Assembly (NCBI GenBank): GCA_019307805.1
Contig: JAFDIX010000319.1
Location: 1-7,446, forward strand
Source of the DNA: Deltaproteobacteria bacterium
GTDB lineage: Bacteria; Desulfobacterota; DSM-4660; Desulfatiglandales; HGW-15
Direction: 5' to 3'
Length of the DNA stretch: 7,446 nucleotides
Part shown: positions 1 through 6,561 of the stretch, in pieces
Layout: the number at the start of each line of letters is the position of its first letter
Position numbering within the stretch: position 1 is the first letter of the stretch
Program-made: the position numbers and the translations under genes
Notes under the pieces: model-generated
The model's input: only the letters and a program-made list of their open reading frames with translations
What the model was told of the DNA's origin: nothing
The model's database searches: none

Positions 1-60
1 ATCGCTTAGCTACTATTGCGAAGTAGAACAAGGGGAAGAAGGATGTTTGGCGGTCTGAAC

Positions 61-78
61 CTGTTACATAGCTAACAG
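61..78. repeat. Small inverted repeat CTGTTA/TAACAG
   Basis: The sequence shows a perfect 6-bp inverted repeat, CTGTTA and TAACAG, separated by six bases. It lies in the gene-free left end (bases 1-99), where I find no convincing coding frame: only an 18-codon open stretch runs in from the edge and stops at 56-58. It could be an operator half-site pair, the trace of a mobile-element end, or chance. Nothing here decides between these. Confidence 0.25.
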
Positions 79-99
79 ATATAGTTGTGTCATAGGAGG

Positions 100-134
100 C
101 CCCCCTTTTTTAAAGGGGGGTCAGGGGGGATTTT
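100..134. repeat. C-run/G-run hairpin repeat after the DUF362 gene
   Basis: Six C and three T (100-108) pair perfectly with three A and six G (112-120) around a TTT loop, giving a 9-bp stem. A second G run (125-129 and neighbours) and a T run (131-135) follow. Read leftward it starts directly after the DUF362 stop codon, so it can act as an end-of-transcript hairpin, although no T tract follows on that strand. Read rightward, a T run follows about ten bases later. From memory, similar C-run/G-run units are dispersed between genes in many deltaproteobacterial genomes. I treat it as a dispersed repeat with possible terminator function. Confidence 0.5.
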
Positions 135-1574
135 TCAACCGAAGATTCTGTTTAGAAGACGGTGCGCCCGCATCTGCCAATAGGCCAGGTTCACGGGGAT
201 CAAGAGCCTGGGGCGGAAATTGGGATTGCCAATTTTCCCCAAGGCGCTCAGGTAGTTGACATTCTCCGCCACAGACAGTGTGCATCCCTCTGCGTGGATA
301 TATCTGGCGGATCGGTTCCTGAAGCACCGCCAAAGGGTCTTGAGGGTTTTGAGGATCATGTCATTGGACCTGGTCTTGCGTCCATTCCGGGCATCGCTGC
401 TTTTGTAGCTGCTCTCAATCCTCACATTTTTCCCGTCGATCACTCCTTTCCAACTGGTGCAGTTCCCTGCAAAGATGACCCGCTCATCATCTTCCAGATC
501 CAGGGGGCCGTCTACCTTGCCCACAACGTACCGGACCTTTCCCATCTCCTGGTCCACATTGGGATCGAATCCCCTGAAAATATGCATGGCTTCCTGGAGG
601 GCCCCCGGGCACCCTCCCCAACAATAGTCTGGAGAGTGCTTTTCGGGAAATGTCCCCACGGTGCAGGAGAGCCTGCTCTCCTCTCCGAAATAATCATCGA
701 CCCGTTCCATACACAATTCAAAATCCCAGGTCTTTTCCCGGACCTCTTCCAGGGGAAAATCCCCGCCCACTTCTATTTCGTCCAGATCCATGGGCCCGTG
801 GCCCCTGTCTGCAGCATAGCCCAGGTGGATCAAATCCCCGGGATCCACATGAACCATGTGGCACCCCACCGTGTCCACGGCGCAGGAATTTGTTCCCATC
901 ACAATGGCACCCAGGGAAAAGGGGGTTGGTGTCAGCATCATCTTCTGGCCGGCCGTAATTCCATCTATTGCTATGAAGTCGGACTTGATCACATCCTGGA
1001 GATCGGCAATTTTATGTTCAAGGAAACTGTTATGGTCCAGCAACCTGTGTCTGTCGTCCTGGAGTCCGATATAATTTTTCAGGCTCAGGGTAAGTCGGCA
1101 CCATGGGTGGGCTTTGAATTTGGGAAGGTTGATAAGGAAGTCACACTCGGTGACCGGTTTTGGGATAAGGAGTTCATTCCGTAATCTTCCATCCCGCTCG
1201 ATTTCTACAGGGACATGGACTTCTTCATCAAAATAATAGGTCCTGACCCGATGCTTCCTGATCACCTTCGGGTAGCCGGCATTCCTGAAATTGTACCGGG
1301 TCGGGAGGGTGATACCGGATCGTTCCCCCACAGCGATCTCTTCGGCATCTTGTGCCATGGCCTTGGTGGCCACGATCACACCCTCGAGGAACTCCTTCCG
1401 GGTGAAGGCATGGGGAAACACTTCGGGATGGGCGATGACCACATTGGGCTTCAAAAGAATTTTGCCTGAAGGGGTCACCCCCAGTTCTTCCATGCCCTCA
1501 CGGACGATGCCCGAGATCCTGTCTGGATCGTAGGCGTCGCATCGCATTATCAGGACTTTGTGTTGGCCTTTCAT
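135..1574 (-). CDS. DUF362 domain-containing protein
   Basis: This is a DUF362-family protein of 479 residues. Family hallmarks are visible: K42-P43-N44 near the N-terminus, the block NLPKFKAH at 149-156 followed by LKNYIG around 165-170, and an AVD motif with D234. The 4Fe-4S ferredoxin module found in some DUF362 proteins is absent. Instead the C-terminal third has scattered cysteines (CWGGC, C318 and C322; GNC, C372; EGC, C431) that could bind a metal or cluster; this is inference. The biochemical role of the family is not firmly established and I assign none. There is no signal peptide or membrane segment. A GTG at 1580 is possible, but AGGA lies 7 nt before the ATG at 1574 and only 1 nt before the GTG, so I choose the ATG. 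It follows the K+ channel gene by 60 nt and is probably cotranscribed with it. Confidence 0.85.
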   Translation of the reverse strand: MKGQHKVLIMRCDAYDPDRISGIVREGMEELGVTPSGKILLKPNVVIAHPEVFPHAFTRKEFLEGVIVATKAMAQDAEEIAVGERSGITLPTRYNFRNAGYPKVIRKHRVRTYYFDEEVHVPVEIERDGRLRNELLIPKPVTECDFLINLPKFKAHPWCRLTLSLKNYIGLQDDRHRLLDHNSFLEHKIADLQDVIKSDFIAIDGITAGQKMMLTPTPFSLGAIVMGTNSCAVDTVGCHMVHVDPGDLIHLGYAADRGHGPMDLDEIEVGGDFPLEEVREKTWDFELCMERVDDYFGEESRLSCTVGTFPEKHSPDYCWGGCPGALQEAMHIFRGFDPNVDQEMGKVRYVVGKVDGPLDLEDDERVIFAGNCTSWKGVIDGKNVRIESSYKSSDARNGRKTRSNDMILKTLKTLWRCFRNRSARYIHAEGCTLSVAENVNYLSALGKIGNPNFRPRLLIPVNLAYWQMRAHRLLNRIFG

Positions 1575-1634
1575 CGCCACTTCCTTTCACCCGAGGGGCA
1601 GCGCAATGAGGAGAGAAACAGGTATTAAGGCTTC

Positions 1635-2639
1635 TCATCCTGAAAGGTTATTTTCCAGCTTGGCCAGGTCATCCCTCTTTCCCAATGAAATAAGCGTGTC
1701 CCCGGCTTCAATGCGGGTCTGGGAAGAGGGATTGAACTGCATTTCCCCATCCTTTTTCCTGATGGCCACGATGATCACATCCAATTCCTGCCTGATCCCG
1801 GAGTCCATCAGGGCAAGACCGTTGAGCCGTGAATTTTCCCCGACCCTGACCTCTTCCATTTCCAACCCGATGTCCTTGCTTTGGAAGGTAACATCCAGAA
1901 AATCGGTCACCGCCGGTTTGATAATGGCCTGGGCCATCTTATGGCCCCCAATGAGGTAGGGCATCATCACCCGGTTGGCCCCTGCCCTCAGGAGTTTTTT
2001 TTCCGTGGCCTCCCCGTCAGCCCGGGCCAGGATAAAGAGTCCGGGGTTCAAACCCCTGGCCGTCATAGTGATGAACAGGTTATCTGCGTCTGACGCGACC
2101 ACCGATACGACCCCTTTGGCCCTCTCAATACCCGCATTAAGCAGCACCTCATCACTGGTGGCATCGTCATTGATATAGGGTATTCCTTCGCTCTCAAGGC
2201 CCTCCATATTGTCGGGATCCGTGTCGATAACCACCATTGGGATTTTACTTTCCCACAGTTCGCGGGCAATAATGCTTCCAATACGCCCGAACCCGCAAAG
2301 GATGTAGTGGTCTTTTAAGGATTTTAATTTTCGGCCCAATTTTCTCCTCCCGAGCAGTGATCTCACCTGGGTATCGACCATGACCTGAGCTGCCAGGCCC
2401 AGTATATAGGCAATAATCCCCACACCAAAAAATATGATGAATATGGTAAAAATTCTTCCAGTGCCGGAAACCGGTCCCACTTCCCGGTACCCCACCGTGG
2501 TGATGGTGATCACGGTCATGTAAAGGGCATCCATGAAATCCCAATGCTCAAAGAGCATATACCCTCCGGTCCCCACAAGCAGGATCACCGTCAGGATCAC
2601 GCACCCCCTGATGATCCGCTGGGGAACCATTCCGGACAT
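1635..2639 (-). CDS. Two-TM potassium channel with RCK (TrkA-N/TrkA-C) domains
   Basis: This is an MthK/Kch-like K+ channel subunit, expected to form a tetramer in the inner membrane with cytoplasmic gating domains. With the ATG at 2639 it has 334 residues: TM1 about 12-30, a pore helix with filter T48-V49-G50-Y51-R52, TM2 about 63-87, an RCK-N Rossmann domain from about 111 (G116, G118, G121, then acidic D139 and D141), and RCK-C about 249-334. The order and length are typical of two-TM RCK channels. The filter departs from the classical TVGYG because position 52 is arginine (codon CGG at 2486-2484). An in-frame TTG at 2660 and an ATG at 2630 are other possible starts; none has a clear Shine-Dalgarno sequence. 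A promoter and a long structured leader lie upstream, and the DUF362 gene follows after 60 nt. Regulation by nucleotide or divalent-cation binding to RCK is a family property, not shown here. Confidence 0.88.
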   Translation of the reverse strand: MSGMVPQRIIRGCVILTVILLVGTGGYMLFEHWDFMDALYMTVITITTVGYREVGPVSGTGRIFTIFIIFFGVGIIAYILGLAAQVMVDTQVRSLLGRRKLGRKLKSLKDHYILCGFGRIGSIIARELWESKIPMVVIDTDPDNMEGLESEGIPYINDDATSDEVLLNAGIERAKGVVSVVASDADNLFITMTARGLNPGLFILARADGEATEKKLLRAGANRVMMPYLIGGHKMAQAIIKPAVTDFLDVTFQSKDIGLEMEEVRVGENSRLNGLALMDSGIRQELDVIIVAIRKKDGEMQFNPSSQTRIEAGDTLISLGKRDDLAKLENNLSG

Positions 2640-2660
2640 TCTGTTATCTAATCTGAACAA

Positions 2661-2823
2661 ATTCTAAGACATACCTATGAAGAGGGTTATTAGTGAAGAT
2701 CCGGCCCCAGCCTACGGCCCGGAGGGAAGGAGCAGGCTTTGGTTATCCCCAGAGGGGTAGTGTTTGCCCTAAGTAAACAAGTGGAATAATGGAATGGTGG
2801 AATAATGGAAGATTGGCCAGGAA
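2661..2823 (-). promoter_or_regulatory. Long structured 5' leader of the K+ channel gene
   Basis: From the predicted start near 2823 to the coding region there are about 160 nt of leader. It carries an octamer array (2782-2813) and then a GC-rich block (2701-2769). On the minus strand this block reads GGCAAAC (2767-2761), a CCCC/GGGG hairpin (2757-2747), CAAAGCC (2741-2735) and finally GGCTGGGGCCGG (2712-2701). The order and the 20-nt spacing of the two A-rich motifs recall the GEMM-I (cyclic di-GMP type I) aptamer. However, the usual GNRA loop and the CGCAAAG guanine are missing, so a working riboswitch is doubtful. Close to the gene, AGG is followed by a two-codon ATG-TCT-TAG reading frame. 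Confidence 0.3.
2782..2813. repeat. Octamer array TGGAATNN, left copy
   Basis: Four consecutive 8-nt units are visible: TGGAATAA, TGGAATGG, TGGAATAA and TGGAAGAT. A matching array in opposite orientation lies at 2898-2931, with about 84 nt between them. I recall such degenerate octamers as common intergenic repeats in deltaproteobacterial genomes, but could not check this. Here the array falls inside the predicted leader of the K+ channel gene. Confidence 0.6.
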
Positions 2824-2829
2824 AATCCG

Positions 2830-2858
2830 ATTATGTTCTGTTTTTAGTGCCGTCTCAA
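2830..2858 (-). promoter_or_regulatory. Sigma70-like promoter for the K+ channel/DUF362 unit
   Basis: On the minus strand TTGAGA (2858-2853) and CATAAT (2835-2830) are exactly 17 bp apart, each one mismatch from consensus, with an A-rich spacer. The predicted start is near 2823. It lies downstream of the terminator of the preceding operon and between two inverted octamer arrays, which fits an independent transcription unit for the channel and DUF362 genes. Confidence 0.55.
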
Positions 2859-2897
2859 TCTCATCTAAATAAAAAATGGATCTCATTTCGCAGAACC

Positions 2898-2931
2898 CAG
2901 TATTCCCCTATTCCAATATTCCAGCACTCCA
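2898..2931. repeat. Octamer array TGGAATNN, right copy (inverted)
   Basis: Read on the minus strand, this contains TGGAGTGC, TGGAATAT, TGGAATAG and GGGAATAC, the same 8-nt period as the left array but in opposite orientation. Together they form an imperfect inverted pair around a promoter. The arrays could pair into a long hairpin or cruciform. They do not look coding, and reading frames crossing them are repeat artefacts. Confidence 0.55.
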
Positions 2932-2951
2932 TAGCATTCGCTTTCGTTAGA

Positions 2952-2990
2952 GCCAGTATTTTTCAAACTGGCCTTGAGGACCAGGTTTTT
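2952..2990 (+). other. Two mutually exclusive small hairpins before a T run
   Basis: GCCAGT (2952-2957) can pair with ACTGGC (2967-2972). Alternatively CTGGCC (2968-2973) can pair with GG-A-CCAG (2978-2984, one bulged A), followed by a run of T ending near 2991. This has the look of an anti-terminator and terminator on the plus strand, but no plus-strand gene begins downstream. It may be a weak outward terminator or chance. Confidence 0.2.
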
Positions 2991-2999
2991 TCGAGATCG

Positions 3000-3028
3000 A
3001 AAAAAAGAAAGGGCCTCGCGGCCCCTTC
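3000..3028 (-). terminator. Intrinsic terminator of the thioesterase-hpt-zinc-ribbon operon
   Basis: On the minus strand a 9-bp stem, GAAGGGGCC (3028-3020) with GGCCCTTTC (3015-3007), has one G-U wobble and a GCGA tetraloop of the stable GNRA class. Seven T residues follow (3006-3000). It starts 21 nt past the stop of the zinc-ribbon gene. Stem, loop and T tract make this a textbook Rho-independent terminator. Confidence 0.9.
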
Positions 3029-3049
3029 CCTACCTGAATATTTCCCCCA

Positions 3050-4048
3050 TCAGGTTCCCGGGGACGAACTGACCGCCTCAACGGTAAATTCGCTCAAATC
3101 CTCAGGGAGTTTTTCAAAGACGATCATGAATGGAATTGATTTTCCAGACTTGATATTGAAATTCATCCTTTTCATGCCAAGCCGGGTCTTGGATCGGTTC
3201 TTGATCTGCTCCAGAGAAAACTCCGTGAGTTCCAGTTCTGTGAAGGGATTTCCCGCGTAGACCATTTTTCGCCTTATGACCTTGCCCTTGCCGTCCAGGA
3301 TCGTTCCCTTTATAAGGATAAAGCTCCTGCCCTTGGGGTAGTTGTTCGTGACCACCCCCTTGACTACAAAAAGCTGTCCTTCTTTTTCCGATTGCGCGAA
3401 GGCGCCGTTGACCCCTTTGAAGGAGAGCCTCCGCACACCGATATCTGTTGCATCCTGCTTTTGGATCGGCTTGATAAATGACAGGAAATCGGGGAGATAC
3501 TCCGGAGCAAAAAACACAAGGGCCGTGCCGCCCCCAAAGATCAACAGAATCAGAATCAGAATAATGGGCAATACTTTGGACCGGGGTGGCTTGATTTTCT
3601 TTTTCTTGCCCGGTGTGACCTTCCTCCTGTCTATGGCCATGGTGGGGGCTTCTGATTCCTGCCGCCCTTCTTCTCCCGCTGTCACTTCTTCCTCGATCTG
3701 CGCTGCCCGCTCCATGGCCTCTTCCAGGTCAGCGGGTTCCTCATCCTCTTCTTCAGGAATATGATCCGGGGAGATGGTCTGCACGGTCTCTGAATCTTCC
3801 ATGGCATCTTCAAAGGCCTTCCCGAATTCTTCCTCTTCTTCGATCACGGGGCGGGACTCTAGGGCCAGGGTCTCTTCCATATCTTCGTCGAAAAAATCAT
3901 CGTCTGCCGCCTCTTCCTGGACTGCCTCGGGTGGATAAGCTGTGAAGACATGCTTGCATTTGGTACATCTTACCTTGGAACCCCCTGCCTTGAGCAGATT
4001 CTCGTTCAGGTTGAATTTTGATTCACATTCTTCGCATTCAACTATCAT
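3050..4048 (-). CDS. MJ0042-type zinc-ribbon protein with DUF3426 domain
   Basis: This is a single-pass membrane protein of 332 residues. The N-terminus has an MJ0042-type zinc ribbon with CxxC pairs C5/C8 and C28/C31. A strongly acidic, low-complexity linker follows (about 42-140), then a basic stretch (141-157, including GKKKKIK), one hydrophobic segment at about 159-180, and a C-terminal DUF3426-type beta domain (about 200-332). The basic residues before the TM suggest a cytoplasmic zinc ribbon and an extracytoplasmic DUF3426 domain (inference from positive-inside). The family's function is unknown; proteins of this build are common in deltaproteobacteria. The start is well supported: AGGAGG lies 6 nt before the ATG. 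It begins 31 nt after the hpt stop and ends 21 nt before a strong terminator, so it is the last gene of that operon. Confidence 0.88.
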   Translation of the reverse strand: MIVECEECESKFNLNENLLKAGGSKVRCTKCKHVFTAYPPEAVQEEAADDDFFDEDMEETLALESRPVIEEEEEFGKAFEDAMEDSETVQTISPDHIPEEEDEEPADLEEAMERAAQIEEEVTAGEEGRQESEAPTMAIDRRKVTPGKKKKIKPPRSKVLPIILILILLIFGGGTALVFFAPEYLPDFLSFIKPIQKQDATDIGVRRLSFKGVNGAFAQSEKEGQLFVVKGVVTNNYPKGRSFILIKGTILDGKGKVIRRKMVYAGNPFTELELTEFSLEQIKNRSKTRLGMKRMNFNIKSGKSIPFMIVFEKLPEDLSEFTVEAVSSSPGT

Positions 4049-4079
4049 TCCCTTCCTCCTCTTGGATGAGATCTCCGTG

Positions 4080-4652
4080 TCACTTCAGCACATAGATATC
4101 CGGCAGGTACCGGTATTGTTCATTATGATCCAGTCCATACCCTACCAGGAAACCTTTTTCCACCTGAAACCCGCAGTAGTCTACGAAAACCTCCTCCTCC
4201 CGGCGTTCCAACTTGTCAATCAGGGCACAGATTTTTACAGATTCGGGGTCTCGTTCCTTGATAATTTTCACGATGCGATTGAGGGTCAACCCCGTATCCA
4301 CAATGTCCTCAACAATGATGACGGGTTTTCCCGCCAAGGGAATTTCCACATCTTTTGTCAGTTTGACATGACCGCTTGAGGTCGTGCCGGATCCGTAACT
4401 GGCGGCCCTCATAAAATCCATTTTGGAAGGAATGGACATGGCAATGATCAGATCGGTGAAAAAAAAGACCACCCCGTTCAAGATTCCCACCAAGACGGGA
4501 TCTTTCCCGGCGTAGTCCGTTGAGATCTTCTGGGCAAGTTCTCCGACCTTCGCCTGAATAGTCTCCTGAGATAGAAAAAGTTCTCTTTTCAAGGTTTTTT
4601 TTAGCGCTTTAAAATTTTTGGGTAGCGTTAATAAAACAAGGTAAGTGGTCAT
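4080..4652 (-). CDS. hpt: Hypoxanthine phosphoribosyltransferase
   Basis: This enzyme of purine salvage transfers phosphoribosyl from PRPP to hypoxanthine (and usually guanine) in the cytoplasm, forming IMP or GMP. The PRPP-binding signature is complete: VIIVEDIVDTGLTL at 111-124, with E115-D116 and D119-T120-G121. Other family elements are the LVGILNG loop (54-60), the flexible-loop region around SYGSGT (85-90), the purine-contacting lysine in IDKLER (K147), and the C-terminal GYGLD (171-175). From the ATG at 4652 it has 190 residues, about 15-20 more than usual, and no Shine-Dalgarno sequence. A TTG at 4592 would give 170 residues and start next to the conserved ELFLS segment, but it also lacks a clear ribosome site. 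It lies 14 nt downstream of the thioesterase gene, which indicates cotranscription. Confidence 0.93.
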   Translation of the reverse strand: MTTYLVLLTLPKNFKALKKTLKRELFLSQETIQAKVGELAQKISTDYAGKDPVLVGILNGVVFFFTDLIIAMSIPSKMDFMRAASYGSGTTSSGHVKLTKDVEIPLAGKPVIIVEDIVDTGLTLNRIVKIIKERDPESVKICALIDKLERREEEVFVDYCGFQVEKGFLVGYGLDHNEQYRYLPDIYVLK

Positions 4653-4666
4653 GATTTGTCAATAAA

Positions 4667-5107
4667 TCAATAACCTTCAACCTCGTCCAGGAATGGTAGC
4701 GGATCCCCCTTCCTGTATGCCAGGGCCATGCAGGATGCTATGAGCTTGTCCTTGCTATCCGTTACTTTGATATCATAGGTACCTGTACGGCGCGACCGGT
4801 GTATCTCCCTGGATTCGGCCCGCAGGATGCCCCCTTTACCAGGGGGTCGATGGTAGGTCACGGTCACGTTGAGGGCAACGGCGACCGTCCCGTGGGAATT
4901 ACAGGAAAGCTGAAACGCCTCGTCAATAAGGGAAAAGATGGCCCCCCCGTGGATCATGCCAAAGATATTTCCGTCATCCTCACTGGAATCCATCTCTACG
5001 ACTGCGTGCCCGGCTTCCAAAGACACCGTCCGTATGCCCATCTTCCTGGCATAGGGTTCTTTCCCGGTGGCCTGGATGAGTTTTTCAATGGTCGTCTTCT
5101 CATTCAT
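4667..5107 (-). CDS. PaaI-family hotdog-fold thioesterase
   Basis: This is an acyl-CoA thioesterase of the PaaI/DUF4442-like hotdog superfamily, 146 residues, expected to be a cytoplasmic homotetramer that hydrolyses aryl- or acyl-CoA thioesters. The signature segment NIFGMIHGGAIFSLIDEAF begins at N47, with H53-G54-G55 and the catalytic-position acid D62, followed by CNSHG (69-73). The E. coli PaaI pattern (N..G..HGG..FSLAD.AF..CNS) is closely matched. The specific substrate cannot be read from sequence; no phenylacetate-degradation genes are in view. Two ATGs exist: AAGGA touches the one at 5116 directly but lies 9 nt before the one at 5107, so I choose 5107. It sits 93 nt after the methyltransferase and 14 nt before hpt. 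Confidence 0.9.
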   Translation of the reverse strand: MNEKTTIEKLIQATGKEPYARKMGIRTVSLEAGHAVVEMDSSEDDGNIFGMIHGGAIFSLIDEAFQLSCNSHGTVAVALNVTVTYHRPPGKGGILRAESREIHRSRRTGTYDIKVTDSKDKLIASCMALAYRKGDPLPFLDEVEGY

Positions 5108-5157
5108 GGGAACCATTCCTTTTTGTTGAAAATTAAAGTTTTTCCACTTGAACCCTT

Positions 5158-5172
5158 TCCGCCTCAGGCGGA
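5158..5172. repeat. Palindrome TCCGCC-TCA-GGCGGA
   Basis: This 15-base palindrome with a 6-bp GC-rich stem and 3-base loop lies between the methyltransferase and thioesterase genes. No T tract follows on either strand, so it is not an obvious terminator. It may stabilise or process mRNA, act as a weak attenuator separating the pqqD-methyltransferase pair from the housekeeping genes, or be a short dispersed repeat. Confidence 0.45.
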
Positions 5173-5200
5173 TTGACCCCTTGGACCTTTTAAGTATCGC

Positions 5201-6538
5201 CTACCCTCTATTAACAAGTGTGAGGGTATAAAACCCTTTAGGATATACAATCCCACCCAGAGAATGGAGCGGGACGAAGACCACATTCTCGATTCTACCG
5301 TAGGTCGAAGGCAATGCCTGTGCCAACATGTCCCCGGTATAGACCCGTGAGGGTTCCCCCTCCACACCCAGAAAAGGGAGAAGATGACCGAATATGGAGA
5401 GGTGGGTGAGGTCTGCCAGGACCTCTGTCTCCCCTGAAAACCCGAGAAAGTCCTGCAAGCCCGTGAGGGTTCCTTCCAGTCCGAATCGCTCGGAGGCAGC
5501 AAGTAGATGCCCGAAGTGAATGGAATATTCAGTGTGATTGGTGACGACCTGGGCGACCGGGTAACTCCATGGGCTGCCATATTCCACAACAAAGGCACGC
5601 CCGCCCGGTGCGAGGGTGCCGGACAATCTCTCTATGAATTTAATGGCCCCCAGGTTGAGCACAAACTCGGGCGTGGCATCCGTAAAGTCCAGTCCCAGCT
5701 TTTTACTCCATTCCCAAGCCTCGATCTCCACTTCCCCGTCCGAAGGATTCTCCCTGTGCATCTTGACCACCGGAAGGTCGGCAATCATCTCATTTGCAAT
5801 AATGAGGTCAAAAGCGCCCTCTTCAAATGGGTGGGTATAGGCGTCCCCTGCCTGGAATGATACTATTTTTTCATGCTCCCTGTTTATCTCCTTCTGGGAC
5901 TGGGCCAAAACAGGGGAAAGGTCAAAAAAGGTGTACTTCAGGAGCCGGTATATTTCGGGCTCTGTTTCTTTGACTGCCCGGAGAAACTCCCTGCCGAATA
6001 TGCCCGTGCCGCACCCCACCTCCAGAATGCGCATCCCCTCCCTGAGTGCGCCCTCTTCAATGAGGGTCTGGGCAAACCTCGCCCCATAACTTTTCCCATC
6101 GAGGGCCACATGGGGCTCCCGGTAGAGGTGACTGACCGTCATCTCCACCTCTTCAAACTGACGAAAGGGATCCTTGATTTCCGTCTGGTGGTATGCGGCC
6201 AGATCATGGTCCCCCTCAAAGGCTTTAGCTGACTGGTACTCCCTGAATATGGAGAGGGCAATATCGCCGTAGGATTCCAGCGGGGGCTGTTCCTGCACTT
6301 CTTCCAGGAGCATGGTTTTGGGGTCCAGCCATCGATCAATGCATTCCCTCTCTGAGGCGGAAACATCCTTTTTTGATACCCCCCCATCCCTGGATATCCT
6401 CGAAAGAAGCCTTTCCTCCTGCCCATTGACAAGCAGGCATTTCTCCGGGGTTGCGCGATTTGGCGCAACCGCCACCCACTTGCCATCCCCGAGTGGGTAC
6501 CAGACTACCCCTTGGGCGGGTTTTAACTGTCCGGGCAT
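5201..6538 (-). CDS. MidA/NDUFAF7-like SAM-dependent methyltransferase with N-terminal extension
   Basis: This is a class I SAM-dependent methyltransferase of 445 residues. Motif I, ILEVGCGTG (G175, G177, G179), binds SAM. FFDLSP (204-209) corresponds to the acidic strand-2 motif, GDAY (231-234) follows, and IIANEMIADLP (246-256) resembles the NEFxDALP motif of MidA/NDUFAF7 proteins (Methyltransf_28). VVEYG (317-321) matches their later DYG strand. NDUFAF7 methylates an arginine of a respiratory complex I subunit, so a protein or peptide arginine is a possible target; this is inference. Residues 1-75 form an extra domain with beta-strands and then a helix after LLVNGQEERLL, which could be a degenerate PqqD/winged-helix module. 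AAGGA lies 7-8 nt before the ATG at 6538, so I choose it over the ATG at 6544. It follows the PqqD gene by 23 nt in one operon. Confidence 0.78.
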   Translation of the reverse strand: MPGQLKPAQGVVWYPLGDGKWVAVAPNRATPEKCLLVNGQEERLLSRISRDGGVSKKDVSASERECIDRWLDPKTMLLEEVQEQPPLESYGDIALSIFREYQSAKAFEGDHDLAAYHQTEIKDPFRQFEEVEMTVSHLYREPHVALDGKSYGARFAQTLIEEGALREGMRILEVGCGTGIFGREFLRAVKETEPEIYRLLKYTFFDLSPVLAQSQKEINREHEKIVSFQAGDAYTHPFEEGAFDLIIANEMIADLPVVKMHRENPSDGEVEIEAWEWSKKLGLDFTDATPEFVLNLGAIKFIERLSGTLAPGGRAFVVEYGSPWSYPVAQVVTNHTEYSIHFGHLLAASERFGLEGTLTGLQDFLGFSGETEVLADLTHLSIFGHLLPFLGVEGEPSRVYTGDMLAQALPSTYGRIENVVFVPLHSLGGIVYPKGFYTLTLVNRG

Positions 6539-6561
6539 AAACATTTCCTTCGTAAATGAAT

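Noticed and set aside
1..99. End of a gene or insertion sequence entering from the left edge
   Set aside because: The longest frame running in has only 18 codons and no recognisable motif. The small inverted repeat at 61-78 alone is not enough to call a mobile element.
162..1184. Long plus-strand open frame of 340 codons opposite the DUF362 gene
   Set aside because: It is antisense to a gene with clear DUF362 motifs, has no recognisable domain, and its composition is that of a shadow frame in GC-biased coding DNA.
2805..3260. Plus-strand open frame crossing the octamer repeats and the terminator
   Set aside because: It translates the octamer repeat (QYSPIPIFQHS-type sequence), crosses the intrinsic terminator and overlaps the zinc-ribbon gene antisense. 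It is a repeat artefact.
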